41,179 nucleotides of DNA. Origin: CAIKZZ01 sp035524595. GTDB taxonomy: Bacteria; Pseudomonadota; Gammaproteobacteria; Steroidobacterales; Steroidobacteraceae. The position numbers were made by a program, and so were the translations under genes. Below, piece after piece: positions 17,921 to 25,845 of the stretch (positions are counted from its first letter, which is position 1; every line of letters begins with the position of its first letter). The stretch is from the NCBI GenBank assembly GCA_035524595.1, contig DATKOP010000094.1:1-41179 (forward strand), in the 5' to 3' direction. The notes beneath the pieces were generated by a model. That model saw only the letters and a list, made by a program, of their open reading frames with translations, made no database searches and was not told the origin of the DNA.

Positions 17921-18403
17921 CTAATGCAGGGCGTCCGACTGCCCCTCGAATACCAGATCTTCCATCCGTTGGTAGGCCTGTTCCTGGCCGGGCTGGCTGA
18001 ACAGCACCATCAGCACCACCCACTTGACCTGCTCGATGTCGATCTCCTCGGCCTCGAGCGCCAGCAGCCGGTCGATCACCAGCTCGCGCTGCTGGTTCGA
18101 GAGGATGCCGATGTTCTCGAGCTGCAGGATGTAGCCGCGCACCTCCGGTGCGAGCCGCGCCTGCTCGTAGCCGCTGAACACCCGGAACGAGCGCGTGTGC
18201 GCATCGCCCACCTGCGGCGCCTCGCCGGACAGGCCCTCGAGCCACTCCAGCGCCCGCTCGATGCCGCTCTCGGCGAAGCCGGCGTGCTCGAGCTCCTCGC
18301 GCAGCACGTCCCGGCTCGGCTGCGGCACGACGTCCGATTCGAGGTAGTTCTCGAACAGATAGATGAGGATGTCGAGCACGTTGTCGTTCATCGGGTCTTT
18401 CAT
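17921..18403 (-). CDS. smg: Smg family protein (DUF494)
   Basis: 160 aa acidic protein with the Smg opening DNVLDILIYLFENYLE and the conserved VRGYILQLENIGILSNQQRE region. Function is unknown; smg accompanies dprA and topA in many gammaproteobacteria. I choose ATG 18403 because GAGG lies eight bases upstream and because its A begins an ATGA overlap with the stop of the dprA remnant. An ATG at 18391 is an alternative. About 40 % of residues are charged and no membrane segment is seen. Confidence 0.92.
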   Translation of the reverse strand: MKDPMNDNVLDILIYLFENYLESDVVPQPSRDVLREELEHAGFAESGIERALEWLEGLSGEAPQVGDAHTRSFRVFSGYEQARLAPEVRGYILQLENIGILSNQQRELVIDRLLALEAEEIDIEQVKWVVLMVLFSQPGQEQAYQRMEDLVFEGQSDALH

Positions 18404-18650
18404 GTCGGGCGCCTCGCGGACGCGGTCGCGGCCGGGCGGCACAAGCTGCCGGCGCCGGGCGATCGCCGCTCCTCTGGGGCGAGGCGCGGGAGCAGTGAGG
18501 ACGCGGTCTGGGCGGTGAGGCCCGCTGTGGTGACCAACGTGTCGACGTCCGCCGGTTCGAAGCCGAGCGCATCTAACAGTATTTCGGCAGGCTTGTCCAA
18601 CGCCGGCGCCGGCACGGTGGCCGGCGATTCAACGTATTCAGGCTGGAAAT
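18400..18650 (-). pseudogene. dprA: dprA remnant: C-terminal winged-helix part only
   Basis: Between the LysM gene and smg, where dprA normally sits, one frame encodes a typical DprA linker and C-terminal winged helix (LDKPAEILLDALGFEPADVD, then LVTTAGLTAQTASSLL). The tail after SSLL (PRLAPEERRSPGAG...) no longer resembles the usual LELEGRV...PGG ending. The Rossmann DNA-binding domain of about 250 residues is absent: only about 80 bases separate the fragment from the upstream LysM stop. The frame ends in TGA overlapping the smg ATG as ATGA, the coupling expected of an intact dprA-smg pair. A GTG at 18615 or TTG at 18600 could give a 66-71 aa product. I think it is a decayed gene left by an internal deletion. 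A small winged-helix protein or an assembly error are alternatives. Confidence 0.72.
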
Positions 18651-18710
18651 TGCGGGCCGGGCGCGGAAAACGCCGGCCGCGCGGCGCGCCCGGGGACGGT
18701 CCGGGCGAGC

Positions 18711-18728
18711 GCGCCGCCCGGGCGGCGC
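18711..18728 (-). terminator. Palindromic hairpin directly after the LysM gene
   Basis: A perfect 18-base palindrome (GCGCCGCCCGGGCGGCGC) begins immediately after the LysM stop codon. It has no U-run. It may act as a GC-type terminator or a 3'-end stabiliser, and it marks the junction with the dprA remnant. Confidence 0.4.
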
Positions 18729-19862
18729 TCAGGGATTCTTGACGACGTCGCCGACGTGGATCTCGCTGGTCGCGCTCATCACGAGGCCGTAGCTCAGGTG
18801 CTCGTAGGTCTTGAAGACCATGAAGTTGCCGGCGAGCTCGCTCGGCAGCTGCACGGTGCGGCGGAACGGGTCCTTGAACTGGTTGTTGTTGGTCAGCCCC
18901 TCCGGGCCGTGGTCCGTGACCGCGTCGCCGACCTCCCAGATGCCGAGCACGGCGCCGGGCTCGAGCCCGTCGCTCTTGCCGCGGTTGACCACCACCACCT
19001 GGTACTGGCCGATGATGTTGACGCCGCCGATCACCGAGATCAGCCGGCCGTGCACCTGGCGCGAGGGCGAGTGCGGGATGAAGTCGACCGGCACGTCGAG
19101 GTTCTCGCGGATCGTGCGGTCGCCCGGCAGCGTCTCGCGCGCCGACTCGGTCAGGATGAGCTTGGCGAGGTCGTCCCGGCCGTCGCCCTGCGCGCCCTGC
19201 TCGAGGCGGGCGCGGCCGGTGAAGATGCCCTGATAGCCGAGCAGGCGGTTGTTGTCCGGGTCGACGAGGCGCTCGCCGACATGCACCACGCTGTAGCGCA
19301 GGCCGGGCTCGCCGCCGTGCAGGCCGCGCACGTAGAGCATGTCGTCCATGCCGGCCGCGACCTGGCGGTTGCCGATCGCGACCACGTAGGGGAGCTTGTC
19401 GAGCTCCTCGCTCGCGATCACGCTCGGCTTCGACATGAAGGCCGCGACGATCTCGTAGGGGATCGCGGTGATCGCCTCGCTGAGCGGCAGCTCGCGCACC
19501 TGCGGCGAGAGGCGCACCTCGTTGCCGCGCTCGACGCGGATCTCGGGGCGCATCTGGCCGTTGCCGCCGTCGACGTAGACGAGGTGCAGCGTGTCGCCCG
19601 GGTAGATCCGGTGCGGGTTCTTGATGTCCGGGTTGAGATACCAGATCTCGGGCCAATACCAGGGCTGGCTCAGGAACTTCGAGGCGATCGCCCAGAGCGT
19701 GTCGCCGCGCTGGACGGTGTAGCTCGACGGCGCATCCGGCGCGAGCGGCACGGACGTGCTGCGCCCGGGAGCCGGGGTGGGCGCGTCGCCGGCGGCCAGG
19801 GCCGGGAGGCCGAGGAGTGCGCCGAGCGCGAGGAAGCCTGCGAGATGGCGAAGGTTTTTCAT
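18729..19862 (-). CDS. LysM-domain envelope protein
   Basis: 377 aa. A signal peptide (residues 1 to about 24, ending LPALAAG) is followed by a LysM domain, SYTVQRGDTLWAIASKFL through YPGDTLHLVY (about 47-95), which binds peptidoglycan. The remaining 280 residues are a conserved extension seen in the LysM protein encoded beside dprA in many gammaproteobacteria; I recognise no enzyme motif. It is probably periplasmic and cell-wall-associated. It diverges from def. In the ancestral order it would be followed by dprA, smg and topA. Function beyond wall binding is unknown. Confidence 0.9.
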   Translation of the reverse strand: MKNLRHLAGFLALGALLGLPALAAGDAPTPAPGRSTSVPLAPDAPSSYTVQRGDTLWAIASKFLSQPWYWPEIWYLNPDIKNPHRIYPGDTLHLVYVDGGNGQMRPEIRVERGNEVRLSPQVRELPLSEAITAIPYEIVAAFMSKPSVIASEELDKLPYVVAIGNRQVAAGMDDMLYVRGLHGGEPGLRYSVVHVGERLVDPDNNRLLGYQGIFTGRARLEQGAQGDGRDDLAKLILTESARETLPGDRTIRENLDVPVDFIPHSPSRQVHGRLISVIGGVNIIGQYQVVVVNRGKSDGLEPGAVLGIWEVGDAVTDHGPEGLTNNNQFKDPFRRTVQLPSELAGNFMVFKTYEHLSYGLVMSATSEIHVGDVVKNP

Positions 19863-19909
19863 GGAGTTACGTGCCCGCTTCCGGACCCTGAGGGAGGCCG
19901 ATCCAGTTG

Positions 19910-19938
19910 TGACCCGATGCGGCCTGCCGCCCTATAAT
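19910..19938 (+). promoter_or_regulatory. Sigma70 promoter for def-fmt-rsmB
   Basis: A perfect TATAAT (19933-19938) lies 17 bases after GTGACC (19910-19915, 4 of 6 to TTGACA). Transcription would start near 19945, leaving a comparatively AT-rich leader of about 93 bases before the def ATG, with no clear Shine-Dalgarno. The promoter lies in the divergent gap with the LysM gene. Confidence 0.6.
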
Positions 19939-20037
19939 CGCTCCAGGTCGATCGCAGGCAGGCGACATTAAGTCCAATGCCAACCAAACTTTAGCAGCAT
20001 TATTGCGCCGGTTGCACGAATTCCCCCACCCATAAAC

Positions 20038-20574
20038 ATGACGCGCCTCACGATTCTGGAATATCCCGACCCTCGCCTCAGGACCCGCGCGACGCCGGTC
20101 GCCCGCGTCGACGACTCGGTCCGGGAGCTGATCGACGACCTGCTCGAGACGATGTACGCGGCCAAGGGGGTCGGCCTCGCCGCCACCCAGGTCAACGTCC
20201 ACCGGCGCATCCTGGTCGCGGACGTCTCCGAGGAGAAGAACGCGCCGCTCGTGTTCGTGAACCCCGAGATCCTGACGCGCGCCGACGTCGGCACCATGCA
20301 GGAAGGCTGCCTGTCGGTACCGGGCTTCTTCGAGGACGTCGACCGCGCCCACAAGGTGCGGGTGCGCGCCCTCGGCCGCGACGGCCAGAGCTTCGAGATG
20401 GATGCCGAGGGCCTGCTCGCGGTGTGCGTGCAGCACGAGATCGATCACCTCGAGGGCAAGCTGTTCGTCGACTACCTGTCGGAACTGAAGCGCACGCGGA
20501 TCCGCAAGAAGCTCGAGAAGGACCACCGCCAGCGCGGCAGCGAGCCGGCCCGCTCGCGCGGCCCGGCGATCTGA
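20038..20574 (+). CDS. def: Peptide deformylase
   Basis: 178 aa metalloenzyme that removes the formyl group from the N-terminus of new proteins. All three motifs are present: GVGLAATQV (about 43-51), EGCLSVPG (about 89-96, metal Cys) and QHEIDHLEGKLF (about 132-143, two metal His and the catalytic Glu). The ATG start gives MTRLTILEYPDPRL, the family's usual beginning. fmt starts three bases after the stop. Formylation (Fmt) and deformylation are thus in one transcript, the classic def-fmt-rsmB order. Confidence 0.97.
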   Translation: MTRLTILEYPDPRLRTRATPVARVDDSVRELIDDLLETMYAAKGVGLAATQVNVHRRILVADVSEEKNAPLVFVNPEILTRADVGTMQEGCLSVPGFFEDVDRAHKVRVRALGRDGQSFEMDAEGLLAVCVQHEIDHLEGKLFVDYLSELKRTRIRKKLEKDHRQRGSEPARSRGPAI

Positions 20575-20577
20575 CAC

Positions 20578-21531
20578 GTGCCGCTCGCGGTCGTCTACGC
20601 CGGCACCCCGGAGTTCGCGGTGCCGGCGCTCGAGGCGATCGTCGCCGCGGGCCACCGGGTGGCCGCGGTCTACACCCAGCCTGACCGCCCGGCCGGCCGC
20701 GGCCGCGCGCTGGCCGCCTCGCCGGTCAAGCGCCGCGCGCTCGAGCTCGGCCTCGCGCTCAGGCAGCCCGCGACGCTCGCCGACCCCGCCGAGATCGCCG
20801 CCCTCCGGGCGCTCGCGCCGGACGTCGTCGCGGTCGCGGCGTACGGCCTCTTGCTGCCGCCGGCGGCGCTCGCGGTGCCGCGCCTCGGCTGCCTCAACAT
20901 CCACGCCTCGCTGCTGCCGCGCTGGCGCGGCGCCGCGCCCATCCAGCGCGCGCTGCTCGCCGGCGACGCCGAGACCGGCGTCTCGATCATGCGCATGGAG
21001 GCCGGCCTGGACACGGGCCCGGTGTACGCGACCGAGCGCCTGCCGATCGGGCCGCGCGACACGGCCGGCGAGCTCGGCGCGCGGCTCGCCGCGCTCGGCG
21101 CGCGCGCGCTGGTCGAAACGCTCGCCGCGCTCGAGCACGGCGCTCCCGCCGCCGTGCCGCAGCCGGCCGAGGGCGTCAGCTACGCGCGCAAGCTCGACAA
21201 GCGCGAGGCGCCGCTCGACTGGACGCAGCCGGCGGCGGCGCTCGAGCGGCAGGTGCGCGCCTTCGTGCCGTGGCCGGTGGCCGAGACGCGCTGGCGGGGC
21301 GCGCCGCTGCGCGTGCACGCGGCGCTCGCGGTCGCGGGCGCCGCCGGCGCCGCGCCCGGCACGGTCGTCGCGGCCGATGCCGCGGGCCTCGAGGTCGCGA
21401 CCGGCGACGGCCGGCTGCGCCTCACCCAGGTCCAGGTCGCCGGCCGCAGGGTCGTCGCCGCGGCCGAGTTCGCCCGCGGCGAGGCGCGCCACGGGCCGCT
21501 GCTCGGCGAGCGCCTCGGCGGCGCGCCGTGA
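20578..21531 (+). CDS. fmt: Methionyl-tRNA formyltransferase
   Basis: 317 aa enzyme transferring a formyl group from 10-formyl-tetrahydrofolate to initiator Met-tRNA. The N-terminus VVYAGTPEFAVPALEAI and the catalytic block NIHASLLPRWRGAAPIQRAL with later GVSIMRMEAGLDTGPV are diagnostic; the C-terminal tRNA-binding domain follows from about residue 205 (YARKLDKREAPLDW). The start is GTG, three bases after def. The TGA overlaps the GTG of rsmB (GTGA). Length is normal. Confidence 0.97.
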   Translation: MPLAVVYAGTPEFAVPALEAIVAAGHRVAAVYTQPDRPAGRGRALAASPVKRRALELGLALRQPATLADPAEIAALRALAPDVVAVAAYGLLLPPAALAVPRLGCLNIHASLLPRWRGAAPIQRALLAGDAETGVSIMRMEAGLDTGPVYATERLPIGPRDTAGELGARLAALGARALVETLAALEHGAPAAVPQPAEGVSYARKLDKREAPLDWTQPAAALERQVRAFVPWPVAETRWRGAPLRVHAALAVAGAAGAAPGTVVAADAAGLEVATGDGRLRLTQVQVAGRRVVAAAEFARGEARHGPLLGERLGGAP

Positions 21532-22856
21532 GCGACGGCGCGCCGAGCCGCGCCGCCGCGGTGCGCGCGGTCGCCGCGGTGCTCGACCCGGGCCGCACGC
21601 TCGAGGCGGCGCTCGCCGGCGCCGGCACCGCGACGGCCGGCCGCGCGCTCAGCCACGCGCTCGCCTTCGGCGCGCTGCGCTTCGGCCATCGCCTGCGGCG
21701 CGTCGCCGACGGCCTGCTCGCGCGGCCGTGGGAGTCGCAGACGCCCGAGGTGCAGGCGCTGCTGCTGGTCGGGCTGTTCCAGCTCGAGTACGGCGATGCG
21801 CCGCCGCACGCGGCGCTGTCGACGACCGTGGCGGCGGCGCGCCTCGTCGGCGAGGCGCGCGCCGCCGGCATGGTCAACGCGTGCCTGCGGCGCTTCCAGC
21901 GCGAGCGCGCGGCGCTCTTGGCGGCCGCCGACCGGACGCTCGCCGGGCGCAGCTCGCATCCCGAGTGGCTGGTCGGCGCGATCCGGCGCGACTGGCCGGC
22001 CGAGGCCTGGCAGGTGCTCGAGGCCGGCAACGAGCACCCGCCGCTGGTGCTGCGCGCCAACGCGCGGCGCGCGACCACCGCGGCGCTGGCCGCCGAGCTC
22101 GCCGCGGCCGGGCACGCGAGCCGGCCGGTGCCGTTCGCGCCGCGCGCGCTCGTGCTCGAGCGGCCGCTCGACGTGCGCGAGCTGCCGGCCTTCGCGGCCG
22201 GGCGCTGCTCGGTGCAGGACGCGGCCGCGCAGCTCGCGGCGCCGCTGCTCGCCGCGCGCCCCGGCGAGCGCGTGCTCGACGCCTGCGCGGCGCCCGGCGG
22301 CAAGGCCTGCCACCTGCTGGAGGAGGTGCCCGGGATCGGCGAGCTGGTGGCGCTCGACCAGGACCCCGGGCGCGCCGCCCGGATCCGCGACAACCTCGCG
22401 CGGCTCGGCCTGAGCGCCACCGTGCGGGTCGGCGATGCGCTCGATCCCGCGACGCTCGGCGGCGAGCGCTTCGAGCGCATCCTGATCGACGCACCGTGCT
22501 CGGGCACCGGCGTCATCCGCCGCCACCCGGACATCAAGTGGCTGAGGCGCCCCGGGGACATCCCGCCGCTCGCCGCCCGGCAGCGGCGCCTGCTCGACGC
22601 CCTCTGGCCGCTGCTCGCGCCCGGCGGGCGGCTGCTGTACGCCAGTTGCTCGGTGCTCAAGGCCGAGAACGCGGCGGTGGTGGCGGGCTTCCTCGCCGAC
22701 ACCCCGGAGGCGGTCGAGGTCACGGAATCTGCTAGCCTTGCCCTGCCCGGGACACCGCCCTGGCCGGCCGCGGCCGGTCCCGGCAGAGCGCTGCTGCCCG
22801 GGCTCGCGGGCACCGACGGCTTCTACTACGCGTGCCTCGAGCGGTGCGCTCGCTGA
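21528..22856 (+). CDS. rsmB: 16S rRNA (cytosine-967-C5)-methyltransferase
   Basis: 442 aa, starting at GTG 21528, which overlaps the fmt stop. An N-terminal NusB-like RNA-binding domain (about 1-140) precedes a Rossmann methyltransferase. Motifs: SAM loop LDACAAPGGKACHLLE, acidic ALDQDPGRAARIRDN, DAPCSGTGVIRRHPDIKW with the Pro-Cys motif IV cysteine, and YASCSVLKAENAAVV with the catalytic cysteine. It methylates C967 of 16S rRNA. Frames reading further upstream run into fmt and are not the start. Confidence 0.96.
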   Translation: MSDGAPSRAAAVRAVAAVLDPGRTLEAALAGAGTATAGRALSHALAFGALRFGHRLRRVADGLLARPWESQTPEVQALLLVGLFQLEYGDAPPHAALSTTVAAARLVGEARAAGMVNACLRRFQRERAALLAAADRTLAGRSSHPEWLVGAIRRDWPAEAWQVLEAGNEHPPLVLRANARRATTAALAAELAAAGHASRPVPFAPRALVLERPLDVRELPAFAAGRCSVQDAAAQLAAPLLAARPGERVLDACAAPGGKACHLLEEVPGIGELVALDQDPGRAARIRDNLARLGLSATVRVGDALDPATLGGERFERILIDAPCSGTGVIRRHPDIKWLRRPGDIPPLAARQRRLLDALWPLLAPGGRLLYASCSVLKAENAAVVAGFLADTPEAVEVTESASLALPGTPPWPAAAGPGRALLPGLAGTDGFYYACLERCAR

Positions 22857-22891
22857 TCGTCCGACGTGACGGGACTCGCTGCTCGCTCGCC

Positions 22892-23509
22892 ATGAACGCA
22901 ACTGTCGCCGCTCTCGACCGTCCGCGCGACCTCTTGTGGCGCCGGCTCGCCGTGCCGGCGGCGCTCGCGCTCGCGGCCTGCTCGGCGCTCGCCGAGGAGG
23001 CGCCGACGCTCGACGAGGGCGGGCGCTTCGAGGTGCGCTCCGCCTACCTCGAGCCGGCCGAGCGCGTCTACCAGCTGAACGCGACGCTGGACCTCGCGCT
23101 GTCGAAGAACGCGGCGCAGGCGATCCACGAGGGCGTGCCGGTCGTGCTCGAGCTCGACCTCAGCGTCGTGCGCAAGCGCCGCTACCTGCCGGACGTCGAG
23201 GTGGCCTCGCTCGCGCAGCGCTGGCAGATCCACTACCACGCGCTCTCGGAGCGCTACCTGGTCAACAGCCTCAACAGCGGCCAGCAGATCTCGTATTCCA
23301 CGCTCGCGACCGCGCTCGGCGCGCTCGCCGAGGTACGCGGCCTGCCGGTCATCGACGAGGCGCTGATCGAGAAGGGCCAGCGCTACGAGGCCTCGCTCAA
23401 GGCGACCATCGCGGTCGAGGGCGGGCTGCCGACCGCGCTCAAGTACATCATCTTCTGGATCGACTGGAAGCGCAGTACCGACTGGTACACCTGGACGGTG
23501 CGGCCATGA
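22892..23509 (+). CDS. DUF4390 protein preceding ntrY
   Basis: 205 aa; ATG 22892 chosen because it places an arginine pair and a hydrophobic signal-like segment (LAVPAALALAACSALAEE, about residues 19-36) at the N-terminus. The rest matches DUF4390: FEVRSAYLEPAERVYQLNA, a central SLAQRWQIHYHALSERYLV, and a C-terminal LKYIIFWIDWKRSTDWYTW that could be membrane-associated. It is probably exported to the periplasm. Its stop overlaps the ntrY start as ATGA; this gene typically lies directly upstream of the NtrY/NtrX-type pair, so a role as sensor partner is plausible but unproven. Confidence 0.85.
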   Translation: MNATVAALDRPRDLLWRRLAVPAALALAACSALAEEAPTLDEGGRFEVRSAYLEPAERVYQLNATLDLALSKNAAQAIHEGVPVVLELDLSVVRKRRYLPDVEVASLAQRWQIHYHALSERYLVNSLNSGQQISYSTLATALGALAEVRGLPVIDEALIEKGQRYEASLKATIAVEGGLPTALKYIIFWIDWKRSTDWYTWTVRP

Positions 23510-25845
23510 GCGCCGAGCTGCCGGAACTGCCGAGCGAGCCGCCGCCGGGCGCGGCGCCTGCGGGCCCCGAGCCGCGGCCGAGCGCGCCGCCGCCGCGCCC
23601 CGACCGGCGCCGCGCCGCGCTCGGCGTGCTGGCGGTGCTCGGCGCGCTCGCGAGCGTCGCTTCGCTGGTGCTGCTCGCGAGCACCGCGCAGGACTCGCAC
23701 CGCTTCGACGAGCTGCAGCCGTGGCTGCTGCTGATCAACGTCGCCGGCGTGTTCGTGCTGCTGGCGCTGATCGGCCGCAAGCTCTACGAGCTCGGCCACG
23801 ACTGGCGGGCGCAGGTGCCCGGCTCGCGCATGAAGGCGCGCGCGGTGCTGATGTCGAGCGCGCTGGCGCTGGCACCGATCCTGGTCGTGTACTTCTTCTC
23901 GGTGAACGCCATCAACCGCGGCATCGACAGCTGGTTCACGCCGAACCTGAGCCACGGGCTCGACGATGCGCTGGCGCTGTCGCGCGCGGCGCTCAGCCTG
24001 CGGATGCGCGAGTTCGGCAACCGCACCGCGACCCTGACCGCGGAGCTCAAGGAGGCGCGCGACTTCGAGCTCGCGGCGCAGCTCGACAAGTACCGCCGCT
24101 TCGCCGGCGCCGCGGAGCTCCTCGTGGTCGGCGACCACGGCCACATCATCGCCGCCAGCACCGACTTCGCGATCGAGTCGCTGCCGAGCCTGCCCTCGGA
24201 GGAGGTGCTGCTCGCGGCGCGCCAGGGGCGCGCCTACGTCAGCCTCGATCCCGGCCCCACCGGCGGCTACCGCGTGCTGACCGCGACCGCGCTGGCGCCG
24301 GCCTCCGGCCGCGACGCGCGCGTGCTGGTCGCGAGCTACGAGGTGCCGGAGCAGCTCGGCGGGCTCGCCGACCGCGTGCAGGGCGCCTACTCGCAGTACG
24401 GCCAGCGCATCTACCAGCGGCCGTTCCTGAAGTCGGCGTTCACGCTGACGCTGACGATCGTGCTGCTCTTGTCGGCGCTCGGCGCCGTCTACGGCGCGTT
24501 CTTCTGGGCGACGCGGCTGGTGAAGCCGGTGCAGGACCTGATCGCCGGCACGCGCGCGGTCGGCAAGGGCGACCTCAACCTACGGCTCGCGCTGCCCTCG
24601 CGCGACGAGATGGGCTTCCTGGTGCACTCCTTCAACGACATGACCAAGCGCCTGCTGCGCGCGCGCGCCGACGCCGAGAAGAGCCGCGCCGCGGTCGAGC
24701 AGGAGCGCGCCAGCCTCGCGGTGATCCTGGCGCGGCTCTCCACCGGCGTGATCTCGCTGGAGTCGGACCTGAGGCTGCGGACCGCGAACCCGGCCGCCGC
24801 CAACATCCTCGGCGCCGACCTCGAGGCGGGCGTCGGCCGGCCGTTCGCCGAGGTCGCCGCCGGCCACCCGCTGCCGGAGCAGTTCCTGGCCGCCTGCCAG
24901 CGCCACCTCGGCGGCGGCCAGACCGAGTGGCGCGAGCAGCTGCAGCTCAAGACCGACAGCGGCCGGCGCGAGTTGATGGTCGCCTGCACCACGCTGCCGT
25001 CCGAGGACGGCGCGAGCTCCGGGCTCGTGATCGTGTTCGACGACATCTCGACGCTGCTGCAGGCGCAGCGCGACGCCGCCTGGGGCGAGGTCGCGCGGCG
25101 CCTGGCGCACGAGATCAAGAACCCGCTGACGCCGATCCAGCTGTCGGCCGACCGCATGCGCCGCCGCCTGCTCGGGCAGATGAACCCGCGCGACGCCGAG
25201 ATCCTCGAGCGCGGGACGCACACGATCGTGCAGCAGGTCGAGGCGATGAAGCGCATGGTGAACTCCTTCTCCGAGTACGCGCGCGCACCGGCCATGGAGC
25301 TGTCGAGCTTCGACCTCAACCAGCTGGTGACCGAGGTCGCCGACCTGTACCGCGCGCAGGGCGCGCACGGCGCCGGCGGCGTGCCGATCCGGGTGCAGCT
25401 GTTCCTCGACGCGGCGCTGACCCAGGTCGAGGCCGACCGCGGCCGGATCCGCCAGATCCTCAACAACCTGCTGACCAACGCCTTCGAGGCGCTCGAGGAC
25501 CAGCCGGACGCCGGCGTGATCATCGAGACGCGCCGCACCGCGGTCGGCGGCCACCCGGTGCTGGACCTCGTGGTGTCCGACAACGGCCCGGGCTTCCAGC
25601 ATGAGATCATCGGCCAGATGTTCGATCCGTACGTGACCAGCAAGCCCAAAGGCACCGGCCTCGGGCTCGCGATCGTCAAGAAGATCGTCGAGGAGCATGG
25701 CGGCCGCATCGAGGCCGAGAATGCCCGCGGCGGCGGCGCGCGCGTGCGCATCCTGCTGCCGCTCGACGACGCCGCGCGCGAGACGCTGGCGACCGCGATG
25801 AACCGAGACGCCCGCAGGCCCGAGCCGAGGAGAGAGCGTGCATGA
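23506..25845 (+). CDS. ntrY: NtrY-like membrane sensor histidine kinase
   Basis: 779 aa. A proline-rich N-terminal leader of about 35 residues precedes three membrane segments (about 37-60, 70-92, 108-132). A roughly 180-residue periplasmic region follows, then a fourth membrane segment (about 310-332) running into HAMP. Cytoplasmic parts: PAS (about 410-515), the dimerisation/phosphorylation helix with HEIKNPLTPIQLSADR, and the ATPase domain (NNLLTNAFEALE, DNGPGF, GTGLGLAIVKKIVEEHGG). This matches NtrY, linked in other bacteria to nitrogen, redox or envelope control. The start overlaps the DUF4390 stop and the end overlaps ntrX, so all three are coupled. The signal sensed is unknown. Confidence 0.93.
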   Translation: MSAELPELPSEPPPGAAPAGPEPRPSAPPPRPDRRRAALGVLAVLGALASVASLVLLASTAQDSHRFDELQPWLLLINVAGVFVLLALIGRKLYELGHDWRAQVPGSRMKARAVLMSSALALAPILVVYFFSVNAINRGIDSWFTPNLSHGLDDALALSRAALSLRMREFGNRTATLTAELKEARDFELAAQLDKYRRFAGAAELLVVGDHGHIIAASTDFAIESLPSLPSEEVLLAARQGRAYVSLDPGPTGGYRVLTATALAPASGRDARVLVASYEVPEQLGGLADRVQGAYSQYGQRIYQRPFLKSAFTLTLTIVLLLSALGAVYGAFFWATRLVKPVQDLIAGTRAVGKGDLNLRLALPSRDEMGFLVHSFNDMTKRLLRARADAEKSRAAVEQERASLAVILARLSTGVISLESDLRLRTANPAAANILGADLEAGVGRPFAEVAAGHPLPEQFLAACQRHLGGGQTEWREQLQLKTDSGRRELMVACTTLPSEDGASSGLVIVFDDISTLLQAQRDAAWGEVARRLAHEIKNPLTPIQLSADRMRRRLLGQMNPRDAEILERGTHTIVQQVEAMKRMVNSFSEYARAPAMELSSFDLNQLVTEVADLYRAQGAHGAGGVPIRVQLFLDAALTQVEADRGRIRQILNNLLTNAFEALEDQPDAGVIIETRRTAVGGHPVLDLVVSDNGPGFQHEIIGQMFDPYVTSKPKGTGLGLAIVKKIVEEHGGRIEAENARGGGARVRILLPLDDAARETLATAMNRDARRPEPRRERA

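Noticed and set aside
15180..18572. Very long minus-strand open frame (about 1,130 codons) over topA and smg
   Set aside because: It is topA and smg read in another frame; Arg/Ala/Gly-rich with no domain. High GC makes such shadows common.
15650..18742. Long plus-strand open frame opposite topA
   Set aside because: Antisense shadow, rich in Val/Asp/Arg/Leu as expected from complementing GC-rich codons; no motif.
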